A stretch of 37,032 nt of DNA from a virus: IMG/VR virus record IMGVR_UViG_3300041402_000761, positions 1 through 37,032 of that record; one strand, 5' to 3'. The notes below the pieces were generated by a model. The model was not told the origin of the DNA, ran no database searches, and saw nothing but the letters and a program-made list of their open reading frames with translations. The translations under genes and the position numbers were made by a program. Each line of letters begins with the position of its first letter. The stretch's first letter is position 1. Positions 1 through 6,785 of the stretch are shown here, in pieces.

Positions 1-127
1 TCACTTTTTTCTCGCCGCCGAAACCTGTAAAAACCCCTTAACGCTTCTCTGTTCCGCTCTATGCTGCACAACCGAAGCTCGGGGGTCGCGCGCGTCCGTG
101 CGCGCTTCGCAGATTCAAAAAAAAAAA
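1..127. repeat. Terminal direct repeat (left copy)
   Basis: These 127 bases are identical to the last 127 bases of the window (36906-37032). The length equals a common assembler k-mer size, so I infer an overlap made when a circular or circularly permuted genome was closed, not a biological terminal repeat. Inside it lies a GC-rich hairpin (GCGCGC, loop GTCCGT, GCGCGC, about 91-108) followed by a run of 11 or more A. Confidence 0.9.
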
Positions 128-158
128 AGCTACAAGAAATGATATCACTCAACCCAAA

Positions 159-467
159 ACAACCGAACTTTTGGCAAAAAACAACCGAACTTTTTTAGTT
201 CGGTAGTCCTTTAAAGAGCTTACTCTTAGTGTCTTTATCTAGGAAAAACAACCGAACAACTTAACTTTTGCTTTTAATGAATAGTAAGAAAATAAAAAAA
301 CATGTAAATACTATAAAAATCATGTTTTTTGTCTTTTTATAGGTGCAGGAAATGGCAGAGTTGCGTTGTTCGGTTGTTTTTAGCAATGATCCCTTATGAG
401 GATAAGCGACTTACGGGACTACCGAACCAAGAAAAGTTCGGTAGTAGTTCGGTAGTAGTTCGGTTGT
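159..467. repeat. Iteron-like array with core ACCGAAC; candidate origin or control region
   Basis: At least nine copies of a 9-10 bp motif, ACAACCGAAC or CTACCGAAC, occur on both strands. They start near 159, 181, 248 and 419 in direct orientation and near 198, 368, 436, 447 and 458 inverted. The last three are tandem with an 11-bp period, one helical turn. Two inverted pairs stand out: 419-445 (CTACCGAAC, 8-nt spacer, GTTCGGTAG) and 182-206 (ACCGAAC, T-rich spacer, GTTCGGT). Clustered, helically phased copies in AT-rich, gene-free DNA are typical of replication iterons or repressor/partition sites. A partial copy (ACAACCGAAG) lies near 68. No protein-coding signal is convincing here. Which protein binds is not visible; the three AlpA-like proteins encoded at 1109-2729 are the nearest candidates. 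Confidence 0.7.
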
Positions 468-545
468 TTTGGGCTTTTTGGTCTTTTTTTTGAGTTTTTG
501 GGGTAAATATAACGGGATGTGATAGAATGGGGGTAACTCTGAAAT

Positions 546-622
546 CCGAAGGGTTATACAAAAATTCAAGAACCAACTTGAACTTTTGTTTTTTAAGATT
601 TTCTATCTTAAAAGCCCTTCGG
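546..622. other. Three-way-junction structured element
   Basis: Three helices fold this 77-nt stretch. The closing stem is CCGAAGGG (546-553) with CCCTTCGG (615-622). Arm one pairs 558-570 with 577-589 (ACAAAA.TTCAAG with CTTGAA.TTTTGT, one mismatch, 6-nt loop). Arm two is TTTTAAGAT (591-599) with ATCTTAAAA (605-613), 5-nt loop. It lies between the iteron array and the first gene. It could be a small structured RNA, a single- or double-strand origin extruding a cruciform, or a leader of the gene at 704. It is followed by CTATCTTTTCT. The pairings are seen in the sequence; the role is unknown. Confidence 0.55.
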
Positions 623-703
623 CTATCTTTTCTAACTAGGTCGATACTTTTCTCACATAAAAAAAATCTTGAAAAAGAGGCTGCAAAATTGTAGAATCCT
701 AGA

Positions 704-1000
704 ATGACTAATAAAAGTTTAGACGATGGCGAGTGTAAGTTTGACGATGGCGCGTGTAAGATTTATATGAAAGAGGGGCACGAGGGAACCGAAGTCAAAG
801 AGATTATGAAAAAAATGTTAAATCTAGTGATAGAGTTCGGCATTGAGTTTCCTTCTGAAGTTCACGTGGAGTCCGGGGGAACTTTAGACGCTCAGGAAAT
901 TCTCAAAAAAATTATTTATTTTGCAGACAGAGCCGTCAAGTACAGAGACCCCGCAATAGGCCATCTAGTACATCTAGCATATCTGGATAGTTTATGGTAG
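704..1000 (+). CDS. Hypothetical protein, 98 aa
   Basis: Unrecognised acidic protein with no membrane segment. The N terminus carries a short internal duplication, DDGECK then DDGACK, from a 21-bp tandem repeat. The rest is predicted mainly helical. No good Shine-Dalgarno precedes the ATG: a GAGG lies too far upstream, near 676. The start is therefore uncertain, and a later in-frame Met (MKEGHEG) is possible. It is the first gene after the iteron region. The N-terminal MTNK resembles the small gene at 34148-34309, but the similarity is too short to mean much. The end of the gene overlaps one copy of a 25-bp direct repeat. Confidence 0.5.
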   Translation: MTNKSLDDGECKFDDGACKIYMKEGHEGTEVKEIMKKMLNLVIEFGIEFPSEVHVESGGTLDAQEILKKIIYFADRAVKYRDPAIGHLVHLAYLDSLW

Positions 1001-1421
1001 CGTGGAGTTTGTTATCCCTCTAGTCTTTTGTATAATTGTTTTGAAATTGCTCCTGTGTGCTGCTATATACAATTACGTGTCGTAGCTCACAACAAACAAG
1101 GAGAAAACATGTACGTTGAAGAATGGATTAATAACCTAGAAAAAACATTGCCAGATGTCATAGCCCCTACCCAGCTTATCAAAGCCGGTATCTTTTGTTC
1201 GTCTGCACAAGCTTTTAATCGAAGAATGAGAAAGCAAGAACCCGAGTTTTTGCGCCTCTCCACTGCACGAGTTGTATACCCAAAAAAAGGCGTTATTGCA
1301 TGGTTAAGAAAAAAGCTGGAGACAACAAACGCCTCATAGAACACGCCCCCCACACAAAAAGCAATTCTGTAAAAGATATCTAGACAGCTTATCTTGAGTT
1401 TATGGTAGCATGGAGTTTATT
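989..1421. repeat. Pair of 25-bp imperfect direct repeats flanking the gene at 1109-1339
   Basis: Positions 989-1013 and 1397-1421 match at all but two bases (both contain TTTATGGTAGC and TGGAGTTT). They bracket the AlpA-like gene at 1109-1339. The pair could be operators, a duplication scar or a small att-like bracket; the sequence does not decide. Between the second copy and the next gene (1422-1522) I see nothing else. Confidence 0.5.
1109..1339 (+). CDS. AlpA/excisionase-like winged-helix DNA-binding protein
   Basis: A 76-aa basic protein. The start is fixed by AAGGAG seven bases before the ATG; the longer upstream reading lacks such a site. The layout LP-x-L-x-AGIF-x-S-x-QAFNRRMRK ... 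VVYPKKGVIAWLRKK fits the MerR-type HTH_17/AlpA/excisionase fold: an N-terminal helix-turn-helix, then a small wing ending in the Y-x-K-x-IAW-R strand and helix. The gene at 2267-2494 has the same pattern. No integrase is present, so a role in transcription control or replication seems likelier than excision. This is inference from fold pattern only. The gene lies between two copies of a 25-bp repeat. Confidence 0.6.
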   Translation: MYVEEWINNLEKTLPDVIAPTQLIKAGIFCSSAQAFNRRMRKQEPEFLRLSTARVVYPKKGVIAWLRKKLETTNAS

Positions 1422-1522
1422 GCGGTCGCTGGTTGTGAATAGTGAGTGGCCGCTGTTACGGGTGTCTATTGGAATGAAAAGCTTGCAGTTCCTCTAGGCG
1501 TCCGTTTTTTAACTTGTTTAAA

Positions 1523-1786
1523 TTAGCGATCTAAAAGGGCCCGTCTTTTTTCTTTTATTAGGTCAAAAAGCAACTTCATGTGGGCGTGTTTGGAAGACCT
1601 AAAAAAGCCCCCTTCGTGCTTCAAATCTTTTAAAATAGCGTTGCTGATGCTATTGAGCCCTTTGATTTGGGCGACAATCACCGCTCGTTGCTCGTAGTAC
1701 GCCCTATCTCGCTCCTCGTCGTAGACGCCAACATTAAACTCTAGCTGCCAGTCTATGTCGCTTTTCCCGTGTCTGTCGTCACTCAT
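1523..1786 (-). CDS. Hypothetical protein, 87 aa
   Basis: Unrecognised charged helical protein at the end of the leftward early block. I chose the ATG at 1786 because GAGGG lies five bases upstream; a GTG six bases earlier sits inside that ribosome site. The C-terminal half is rich in Lys, Arg and Leu and could form a helical hairpin. There is no signal peptide or membrane segment. It starts about 50 bases after the preceding gene (1837-2244) in the same direction and is probably co-transcribed with it. Confidence 0.55.
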   Translation of the reverse strand: MSDDRHGKSDIDWQLEFNVGVYDEERDRAYYEQRAVIVAQIKGLNSISNAILKDLKHEGGFFRSSKHAHMKLLFDLIKEKRRALLDR

Positions 1787-1836
1787 ACTCACCCTCTATC
1801 CATGTTAGTTTATCCGTACCCCGCTAAAAGGGCGCG

Positions 1837-2244
1837 CTAGAACTCAAACTCAGTTATATTGAAATGCTTTCGGATTTCCGATGTATGGGGTGCCCAACCG
1901 TGCGTCAGGTTCCTTTTGTTATAAGTACTACAAATGCCGTGCCCCTTAACTCGGACCTCGATGGTGTTATCGAGTCTGAGTAGAAAATACAGAAGCTTTT
2001 CGACTGGGGCTTCGATCAACTTTTGGTGACTGGTCCCCATCTTTTTGAGTGCTTCAGATACAGAAAGATTTTTGTTGTTAATAACCTCGGTTATTTTATG
2101 ACGCATAAAAGATACAGGCGCCTCGCCCTCCAAGTCTAGCAAAAAAAGGGGGGCGCTCTCCTCTTTGGTCGCGTCTTTAGAGCAGGGGTATTCTAGATGA
2201 TCCGACAGTAGTTTTTGTAGCATAAAAAAACAAATGAACGCCAT
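1837..2244 (-). CDS. Hypothetical protein, 135 aa
   Basis: Unrecognised. The reading frame is open further upstream, but the stretch above 2267 overlaps the better-supported gene at 2267-2494. GAGG placed five bases before the ATG at 2244 indicates that this is the true start (MAFICFF). The protein begins with a hydrophobic helix, then a mixed region (KITEVINNKNLSVSEALKKM) that looks like a small helix-turn-helix or helical bundle, and ends with basic and aromatic residues. It lies in the early leftward block behind three putative DNA-binding proteins and the replicative helicase. Function not assigned. Confidence 0.55.
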   Translation of the reverse strand: MAFICFFMLQKLLSDHLEYPCSKDATKEESAPLFLLDLEGEAPVSFMRHKITEVINNKNLSVSEALKKMGTSHQKLIEAPVEKLLYFLLRLDNTIEVRVKGHGICSTYNKRNLTHGWAPHTSEIRKHFNITEFEF

Positions 2245-2266
2245 ATTTTCCTCATTGTGTAGTCCT

Positions 2267-2494
2267 CTAAAAAACACGTCGAAACATGCCATGAAAAGCA
2301 CCCTCTCTACACCACGCAATATACTCACACTTTTTGTAATAGATTCTGCCGCCAGTACCGCGAATAAAAGGGAGGGGTTTTTCTTTCCTGTTGCGCATGT
2401 GATGGGCGCTTTGGTGAGAGCCAAGATATCCCAACTCCACCAGAGTTTTAGTGGTAAAAAACTCCGGCAACTCCGCGTGAAGTTTTGCTGACAT
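2267..2494 (-). CDS. AlpA/excisionase-like DNA-binding protein
   Basis: A 75-aa protein with the same architecture as the product of 1109-1339: LPEFFTTKTLVELGYLG, then SHQSAHHMRNRKEKPLPFIR, then a wing with RIYYKKCEYIAWCRE. This is the HTH_17/AlpA-type pattern in which the first helix pair contacts DNA. The nearest purine-rich site (AGAGGT) is about 20 bases before the ATG, so the start is less certain. Translation may be coupled to the gene upstream, whose frame overlaps the first 47 bases. Likely a regulator or replication accessory protein; not an excisionase in the strict sense because no integrase is seen. Confidence 0.55.
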   Translation of the reverse strand: MSAKLHAELPEFFTTKTLVELGYLGSHQSAHHMRNRKEKPLPFIRGTGGRIYYKKCEYIAWCREGAFHGMFRRVF

Positions 2495-2729
2495 GTCTAT
2501 GATTTTTCTTACCTCTATGTTTAATTCTTGGCCCCTTAGCGCGAGCGTCAGCCTCGCTCACAACAGTTACTATGCGCCGACGAACACCACTCTCTTCCTC
2601 ATCTGGATAAACACGCCTGTTAGATCCGGGCCAGAACGTTTCTCCCATTTCTATAAATTCTCTTAGTGGAAGAACCCCCCTTTTTTTCCTCATCAACCGA
2701 CCCCCCACCCTTGTTGTCTTAGCTTTCAT
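2448..2729 (-). CDS. Small basic protein, possible DNA-binding domain
   Basis: A 93-aa very basic protein. Its ATG lies inside the last codons of the helicase gene (AATGAAAGCTAA), so translation is probably coupled. An internal start (MRKKRGVLPL) is possible. The segment LPLREFIEMGETFWPGSNRRVY followed by RRRIVTVVSEADARAKG weakly resembles the AlpA-like layout of the next gene, with a helix pair, a short linker and a strand containing basic residues. The C terminus is a Lys/Arg/His-rich tail that overlaps the next gene by 47 bases, which makes this the less certain of the overlapping pair. Confidence 0.45.
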   Translation of the reverse strand: MKAKTTRVGGRLMRKKRGVLPLREFIEMGETFWPGSNRRVYPDEEESGVRRRIVTVVSEADARAKGPRIKHRGKKNHRHVSKTSRGVAGVFYH

Positions 2730-4650
2730 TTATCCGCACCCCACGCCACGCTTTAGTTTTCGCTAGCCAACACTCTGTAAAGAGCTTGTTTAGGTAAGCG
2801 GAAACCTCCAGCCTAGTGGGCCTTGTAAAATCGTTCGCATCACAAAACTCTTTTATGGCCGATTCCACCTTACCCTTTGGTGTAGACCACTCGGGGGCTA
2901 GCTCACACGCCTCCTCTAGAAACATCCCTATGGGGTCGTTCTCTTGCCTGTACAACGCCGTCTCTGCCCGTACGAATTCCGGGATCTGTAGCCCCTCCTT
3001 ACGATATCTCATAGCCCCTTCTACGACCCACTGCAAAATACCCTCCAATTCTTCGGCAAGCTCCTCTTGCAGCCCCTCCCTTAGCGGTCGCTCGTGTTCC
3101 TCTTTTGGTTCCCGCACAAAGCTCATGGGAAAGGGTATTATCACCGTCCTAGCCCATAGCGCACTGTCATCAGAGGGTGCCTTTGGCTTGTAGTTGGTCT
3201 GTAGAAATATGGTGTGGGTGGGGCGGATTTGCAAGTCGGTGTTAGAAAAGAGTCTTCTGCAAGTGATCGTGTCCCCACCCGAAAGAGTTTTTACTCGTGC
3301 CGAGTCTATGCGTCTTCCCTCGTTTATCTCACTGAACAGAGCTAGACGCACGCCCTGCAGGTTGGCTAGCTCGGGACTCGCAGAGCTGGACGACGGTAGG
3401 TTGCGCTGCATTAACAACATCTCTGGAGGGAAGACCCTCGCCATGCTACCTAGAACGCCCTGTATGAGGTTCATAAGCGTGCCCTTACCATTCCTACCCT
3501 CCTTGCCGTAAAGGTAGACCACAACGTGCTCTGAAGGCTCACCGATGGCAGCGTACCCTATGAGGATCTGCATAAAGTCCATCCACTCACAACTATGCCC
3601 CGAGATCTCCCATAGAAAAGCCTCAAATTTGGGGCACTCTGCTTCTGCATTATGCTCTACAGGGCATATAGATCTCACTAGATCACCCCTATCAGACGGT
3701 GCCAACTCCCCGGTGTCTAGGGAAATGGTGCCGTTTCGTACGGGAAGCCTCCCAGCGGTTGCGTCCCATGTACCGTCGAGCATAAGACTGTCAGCTACCA
3801 TCTCAAACGCGTGTCGCCTTCTCACTGGACACTGTAATTGGAAAGAACGCTTTTTAAGAGCCTCTACGAGCTTATCGTCTCCCCCCCCGTGTTGTGTGTG
3901 GGCTTCTTCTATATAAAGCCGTGGCACTGCCTTAAAATCCTCGTGGCGTCTATTGTTGACGTCTAACCCCCAACGATTATCAAGCCACACATAGAACGCC
4001 CCCACACGACCCTCTGTTGGATCAAATAAATACTTATCTTCAAAAAGCCCCACGAAAAGGTCGGCGTCCCCCTGCTTGTTTTTGATCAGGGCTGTGGTTA
4101 TCTCCGTCCCGCTATCTCCCCCGTATACAGCCTCACTTACCGAGCTACTCTGAAGGCGGGCCAGCTCCCGCCGTTGCTCCTCTATGCCCATAGTACCCAA
4201 ATAGAGGCCCATCTCCATGGTGTGCCTAGGCTCATCATCAGGGCCCGTGCACTCACGCGGTTTGAAGTAGAAATCACTCATGGTCAACGTATCGTCGTAA
4301 GCGGCAATGTCTTGCAGAAGATACGACAAGTTTGCTGCTATTGAGCCCTCGAGGATAGCCTCTCGGGTAGACAGGGAGTGTGAGGCGTCACTCGCATCTA
4401 AGGCGCGAGTTTCTATTTCGGTGAAAATGAACGCCTTACCAACCCCCTCATGCATAAAATGTTTCGCTAGCAACGCTGCAGCGGCGTCCCGTTTGTCATA
4501 TGCACACACGTAGCCCCGAACTTCTGCATCGTAGCGACATCCGAGCGATTTGAGTGCGCGCTTTGTCACCGCGGTGAGTTTGGTGCCTTTGTGTAAGAGT
4601 ATTTTGAGGGCGGTTTTAGGTTGCGTTTGCGGTTCTGTAGAGTCGGTCAT
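2719..4650 (-). CDS. SF3 replicative helicase (D5/P4-primase C-terminal type)
   Basis: A 643-aa protein. The start at 4650 has AAGGAA seven bases upstream. The C-terminal two thirds match the D5/P4-family superfamily 3 helicase: Walker A GKEGRNGKGTLMNL (about residue 380), Walker B region LALFSEINE, and motif C IFLQTNYKP with the sensor Asn. SGGDTITCRRLF between them is typical of this family. The middle (YLFDPTEGRVGAFYVWLDNRW) resembles the D5_N region. I see no archaeo-eukaryotic primase or TOPRIM motif, so priming may need the host. It should unwind DNA at the origin as a hexamer. The first about 75 residues form a separate domain (ALKILLHKGTKL ... CRYDAEVRGYVCA) that is duplicated as the gene just upstream. 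Confidence 0.85.
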   Translation of the reverse strand: MTDSTEPQTQPKTALKILLHKGTKLTAVTKRALKSLGCRYDAEVRGYVCAYDKRDAAAALLAKHFMHEGVGKAFIFTEIETRALDASDASHSLSTREAILEGSIAANLSYLLQDIAAYDDTLTMSDFYFKPRECTGPDDEPRHTMEMGLYLGTMGIEEQRRELARLQSSSVSEAVYGGDSGTEITTALIKNKQGDADLFVGLFEDKYLFDPTEGRVGAFYVWLDNRWGLDVNNRRHEDFKAVPRLYIEEAHTQHGGGDDKLVEALKKRSFQLQCPVRRRHAFEMVADSLMLDGTWDATAGRLPVRNGTISLDTGELAPSDRGDLVRSICPVEHNAEAECPKFEAFLWEISGHSCEWMDFMQILIGYAAIGEPSEHVVVYLYGKEGRNGKGTLMNLIQGVLGSMARVFPPEMLLMQRNLPSSSSASPELANLQGVRLALFSEINEGRRIDSARVKTLSGGDTITCRRLFSNTDLQIRPTHTIFLQTNYKPKAPSDDSALWARTVIIPFPMSFVREPKEEHERPLREGLQEELAEELEGILQWVVEGAMRYRKEGLQIPEFVRAETALYRQENDPIGMFLEEACELAPEWSTPKGKVESAIKEFCDANDFTRPTRLEVSAYLNKLFTECWLAKTKAWRGVRINES

Positions 4651-4676
4651 TTGGGCTTCCTTTTGTGGTGCCGGCG

Positions 4677-4934
4677 TCACTCGTGTATCTCACTGAACGA
4701 GTAGTCATAGCTCTCGTGCATGTCGTGCTCCGCTAGCGCGCATTTTACAGCGTACCGCCAAGACTTCGCGCACACATACCCGCGATGGTCCTCGTCATAT
4801 CGACAATCTTGCCAACAAATATCCCGCCTCATCGCCTCAGTGAGTTTGGCGCCTTTATGTAGCGTTATTTTGAGAGCTTTTTTCTGTTGCTGTTCTGGTT
4901 GCGTTAAATCGTCAAGTGGTGTAGACTCGCTCAT
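4677..4934 (-). CDS. Stand-alone copy of the helicase N-terminal domain, 85 aa
   Basis: Residues about 18-85 align with the N terminus of the helicase downstream: KALKITLHKGAKL against TALKILLHKGTKL, CRYDEDHRGYVCA against CRYDAEVRGYVCA, then MHE and a shared FSEI/FTEI ending. The 5' leader is also duplicated: ACCACAAAAGGAA precedes both starts, and fixes this ATG at 4934. So a gene segment with its ribosome site was duplicated in tandem, or the helicase arose by fusion. The domain is unknown to me; it could load the helicase, bind iterons, or modulate helicase activity by competing for partners. Stop and next start are 26 bases apart. Confidence 0.75.
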   Translation of the reverse strand: MSESTPLDDLTQPEQQQKKALKITLHKGAKLTEAMRRDICWQDCRYDEDHRGYVCAKSWRYAVKCALAEHDMHESYDYSFSEIHE

Positions 4935-4962
4935 GTGATTTCCTTTTGTGGTAACCGGATTG

Positions 4963-5050
4963 CGATTCCCCGCCAACGCGGGGATGGACCTTGATCTGAT
5001 CGAGTTTTAAGGCTCAGTTGCCTTTTCCCCCGCCAACGCGGGGATGGACC
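4963..5050. CRISPR. Two-repeat, one-spacer mini-CRISPR (type I-E-like repeat)
   Basis: Two repeats end at 4990 and 5050, giving a 60-bp period. The last 23 bases of each (from 4968 and 5028) are identical and the preceding five are diverged. Each contains the palindrome CCCCGC-CAAC-GCGGGG followed by ATGGACC, the layout of type I-E repeats (stem CCCCGC/GCGGGG, then AT-x-x-ACC). The spacer is about 32 bases (4991-5022), the normal I-E length. Read through, the repeats encode GPSPRWRG twice, the false-protein signature often seen over such arrays. No cas genes are present, so it would depend on host Cas proteins. It lies in the leader of the gene at 4677-4934. A pair of regulatory hairpins is the alternative. 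Confidence 0.6.
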
Positions 5051-5081
5051 GGCTATGGGTTCGTTGTGAGTTCGCAGTTGT

Positions 5082-5219
5082 TTAAACCGCGGTTCGGTTA
5101 CCTCTTTTTTTATCGTCACTACTATAGTGGCTCTGTTGCCCTCCAGAACCAATCTCGACCATCTCGTTGATGTCCACGAAATGGTCCTCAATACAGTGTC
5201 TGTTATTATTCCGTTGCAA
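5082..5219 (-). CDS. Small hypothetical protein, 45 aa, TTG start
   Basis: The frame is open further up to 5273, but a strong site (ACCACAAAGGAG) seven bases before a TTG at 5219 marks the likely start. The same ACCACAAA leader precedes the next two genes, which supports this choice. The product (LQRNNNRHC ... KKRGNRTAV) is hydrophilic with a His/Cys pair near the N terminus and a basic tail. No family recognised. It is the first gene leftward after the regulator at 5360-5668, and its stop lies about 30 bases before the mini-CRISPR. Confidence 0.45.
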   Translation of the reverse strand: MQRNNNRHCIEDHFVDINEMVEIGSGGQQSHYSSDDKKRGNRTAV

Positions 5220-5359
5220 AAAATCACTCCTTTGTGGTAGACTACCCGCAAACAAAAAGCCACACCCCAACAAAAAGGGTTATGTTTCTCCGAACTGTGT
5301 GGCGAGCTAGACACTCATACGTTTATCTCTAGTGGCCTACAATACGCTACTAGAGATTT

Positions 5360-5668
5360 TTACTTTATATCTGAGTCAACCTTTTTGCGCGCCTTTTTTT
5401 CCATATAGGCGGTGTGTTTTCTCCTTTTTTCTATCTCTTTATCAGAGGTGGCGAGCATGTCCTCGTATGACACCTGCCCGTGAGTAGCTGCGTGTATGCG
5501 AACAGCTAGCTCTAGAGATGGGGAGAGTGACCGCGCGCATAGTTTAGATATCGTACTCGGTGTAGATTTCACTAGCGCGCTAAATTCTGTTTGTGTTGCC
5601 CCAACGGAACGTAAAAATTCGCGTAGGTTTTTTGTTTTTGTGCCTTTCGGTGGTGTAGTAAATCCCAT
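5360..5668 (-). CDS. Cro/CI-type (XRE-like) transcriptional regulator
   Basis: A 102-aa protein with a lambda-repressor-like helix-turn-helix at about residues 14-65: LREFLRSVGATQTEFSALVKSTPSTISKLC, then ARSLSPSLELAVRIHAATHG. The order is helix, ATQTEFS turn and recognition helix STPSTISKL, followed by a helix usual for YdaS/Cro-like proteins. The tail is Lys-rich. There is no C-terminal protease domain, so it is not a LexA-like CI. AGGAG six bases before the ATG supports the start. It is transcribed divergently from the operon starting at 5819. The intervening DNA has three similar half-sites, one over the promoter of that operon, so it very likely controls the early switch. Confidence 0.75.
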   Translation of the reverse strand: MGFTTPPKGTKTKNLREFLRSVGATQTEFSALVKSTPSTISKLCARSLSPSLELAVRIHAATHGQVSYEDMLATSDKEIEKRRKHTAYMEKKARKKVDSDIK

Positions 5669-5682
5669 GGTCTATCTCCTAT

Positions 5683-5756
5683 ATTTCGACAAGCATTTAT
5701 TTTATTTCGAACACCATACATTTCCTATTGCGAACAAATCGACGATCGATTATATT
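5683..5756. promoter_or_regulatory. Divergent early control region: three operator-like sites and a + strand promoter
   Basis: Three related sites are spaced two helical turns apart: ATTTCGACAAG (5683), ATTTCGAACACC (5704) and ATTGCGAACAAA (5727). The last overlaps the -35 of a sigma70-like promoter TTGCGA (5728-5733), 17-bp spacer, TATATT (5751-5756), which would drive the operon at 5819. An imperfect palindrome, AATCGACGATCGATT, fills the spacer. The layout suggests repression of the rightward operon by the regulator encoded at 5360-5668. Confidence 0.6.
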
Positions 5757-5818
5757 GGTCGTATACAGAATAACAGGTGACGCAGATCACCGCAAAGGAA
5801 AAGAAAAAGGAGACCAAA

Positions 5819-6346
5819 ATGGAACGTATAATCAAAGGTTTTAAAGAACAGAAATCAATGAGAGCCGTAATAGAATTTCTTAGAAACCCATACGAGGAGG
5901 AGTTAGACTACGACGACGATGGATTCAAGGGAGAGGAAGGGGACGACGACGATGGCTACCGCGGAGGAGAGAACGGCTATGACAATATAGATCAAAACAA
6001 CCTCGATTACATACGAGATTATTTACTAAATCCCGAGATGGTGGGATCTAAATATACAAACGACAAAGAATTTATTAAGGAGGTTTCAAAATTCTATCCC
6101 AACATCATCGGTTTTATAGCGTCAGAGATGTTATGTGACAGGGCGTTTGTTTTTGAACTCATAAAAATTAGTCCAATGTGTTTGGTTTTTGACGACAGAA
6201 ACGGAACGCAGTTGAACAGTTTTTTTGAATCAGGGGGGCTTTACGACGATCCAGAGATTAAAAAGGCTGCTTTACAATCGTGGGTTGCTAGTGGTGAGGA
6301 CGAAAAAGATTTTGAAGAGAAATTTTGGAAAAAATACATAGCATAA
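5819..6346 (+). CDS. Asp-rich protein with DUF4116-like repeats, paralogue A (175 aa)
   Basis: The start follows AAGGAGACCAAA. Residues 1-25 form a helical head (MERIIKGFKEQ). Residues about 30-60 are a strongly acidic, Gly-containing tract (DDDGFKGEEGDDDDGYRGG). Residues about 75-175 are helical, with NDKEFIKEVSKFYPNIIGFI followed by DRAFVFELIKISPMCLVFDD, a layout like the short helical repeats of DUF4116. It is the first gene of the rightward early operon and is nearly identical in plan to 6786-7313, from which it is separated by an ArdA-like gene. A dense acidic tract next to an antirestriction gene suggests a DNA-mimic or anti-defence role; this is inference. The function is unknown. Confidence 0.65.
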   Translation: MERIIKGFKEQKSMRAVIEFLRNPYEEELDYDDDGFKGEEGDDDDGYRGGENGYDNIDQNNLDYIRDYLLNPEMVGSKYTNDKEFIKEVSKFYPNIIGFIASEMLCDRAFVFELIKISPMCLVFDDRNGTQLNSFFESGGLYDDPEIKKAALQSWVASGEDEKDFEEKFWKKYIA

Positions 6347-6376
6347 ACAAAAGCAAACAGAAAAAAGGAGAAGCAA

Positions 6377-6727
6377 GTGACTTTAACAGCAAAAACTTTA
6401 GCAACGCTATCTGAACACGACATCGACCCAGATGCTTTTTTAGCGTACGCTGATTGTTATCGCGAAAATCAAGACGCTTCTTCTGAGGCAGTCGAGGACT
6501 TTTTGGACCGTTTTGACGGAGAGTTTGCCTCTTCTGAGGAGTGGGCTAAAAAAACTCTGTATATGCACGTAAATGATTCTTTTGATGAGGGTGTAGGCGA
6601 CTTTTTAACTCATCTGCTGAATTATGTAAATTTTTTTGAATATGCGCGGGATTGTGAATTGAATGGGGATATTTACGTGATAGAAAGCAGAAAAACTGGG
6701 GAAACATATGTTTTTAAGGGTAACTAA
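6377..6727 (+). CDS. ArdA-like antirestriction protein (short form)
   Basis: A 116-aa protein with a GTG start, GGAG six bases upstream. It resembles the C-terminal part of ArdA DNA mimics: a helical segment (AVEDFLDRFDGEFASSEEWAKK), then LLNYVNFFEYARDCELNGDIYVIE and TYVF, corresponding to ArdA's ...YxGEFxSxEEFA... NLxxYFDYExFARD...SGD and a final VYVF. ArdA proteins are normally about 165-180 aa, so the N-terminal domain is missing or replaced. It is very acidic overall, as expected for a mimic of B-form DNA that blocks type I restriction enzymes. It sits between two acidic paralogues in an early operon, the usual position for such a gene. Family assignment is by eye. Confidence 0.6.
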   Translation: MTLTAKTLATLSEHDIDPDAFLAYADCYRENQDASSEAVEDFLDRFDGEFASSEEWAKKTLYMHVNDSFDEGVGDFLTHLLNYVNFFEYARDCELNGDIYVIESRKTGETYVFKGN

Positions 6728-6785
6728 CCCCGCAGTCTTTTCAACGGAATAAAGAACAACACAAACATAAAAAAGTAGGAAAAAA

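Noticed and set aside
394-576. 60-aa frame on the - strand over the iteron array
   Set aside because: It is composed largely of iteron and hairpin sequence, starts at a TTG without a ribosome site, and has low complexity.
4931-5314. 127-aa frame on the - strand with GPSPRWRG twice
   Set aside because: The repeated peptide is the read-through of the two CRISPR-like repeats, and the frame overlaps the better-supported 45-aa gene at 5082-5219.
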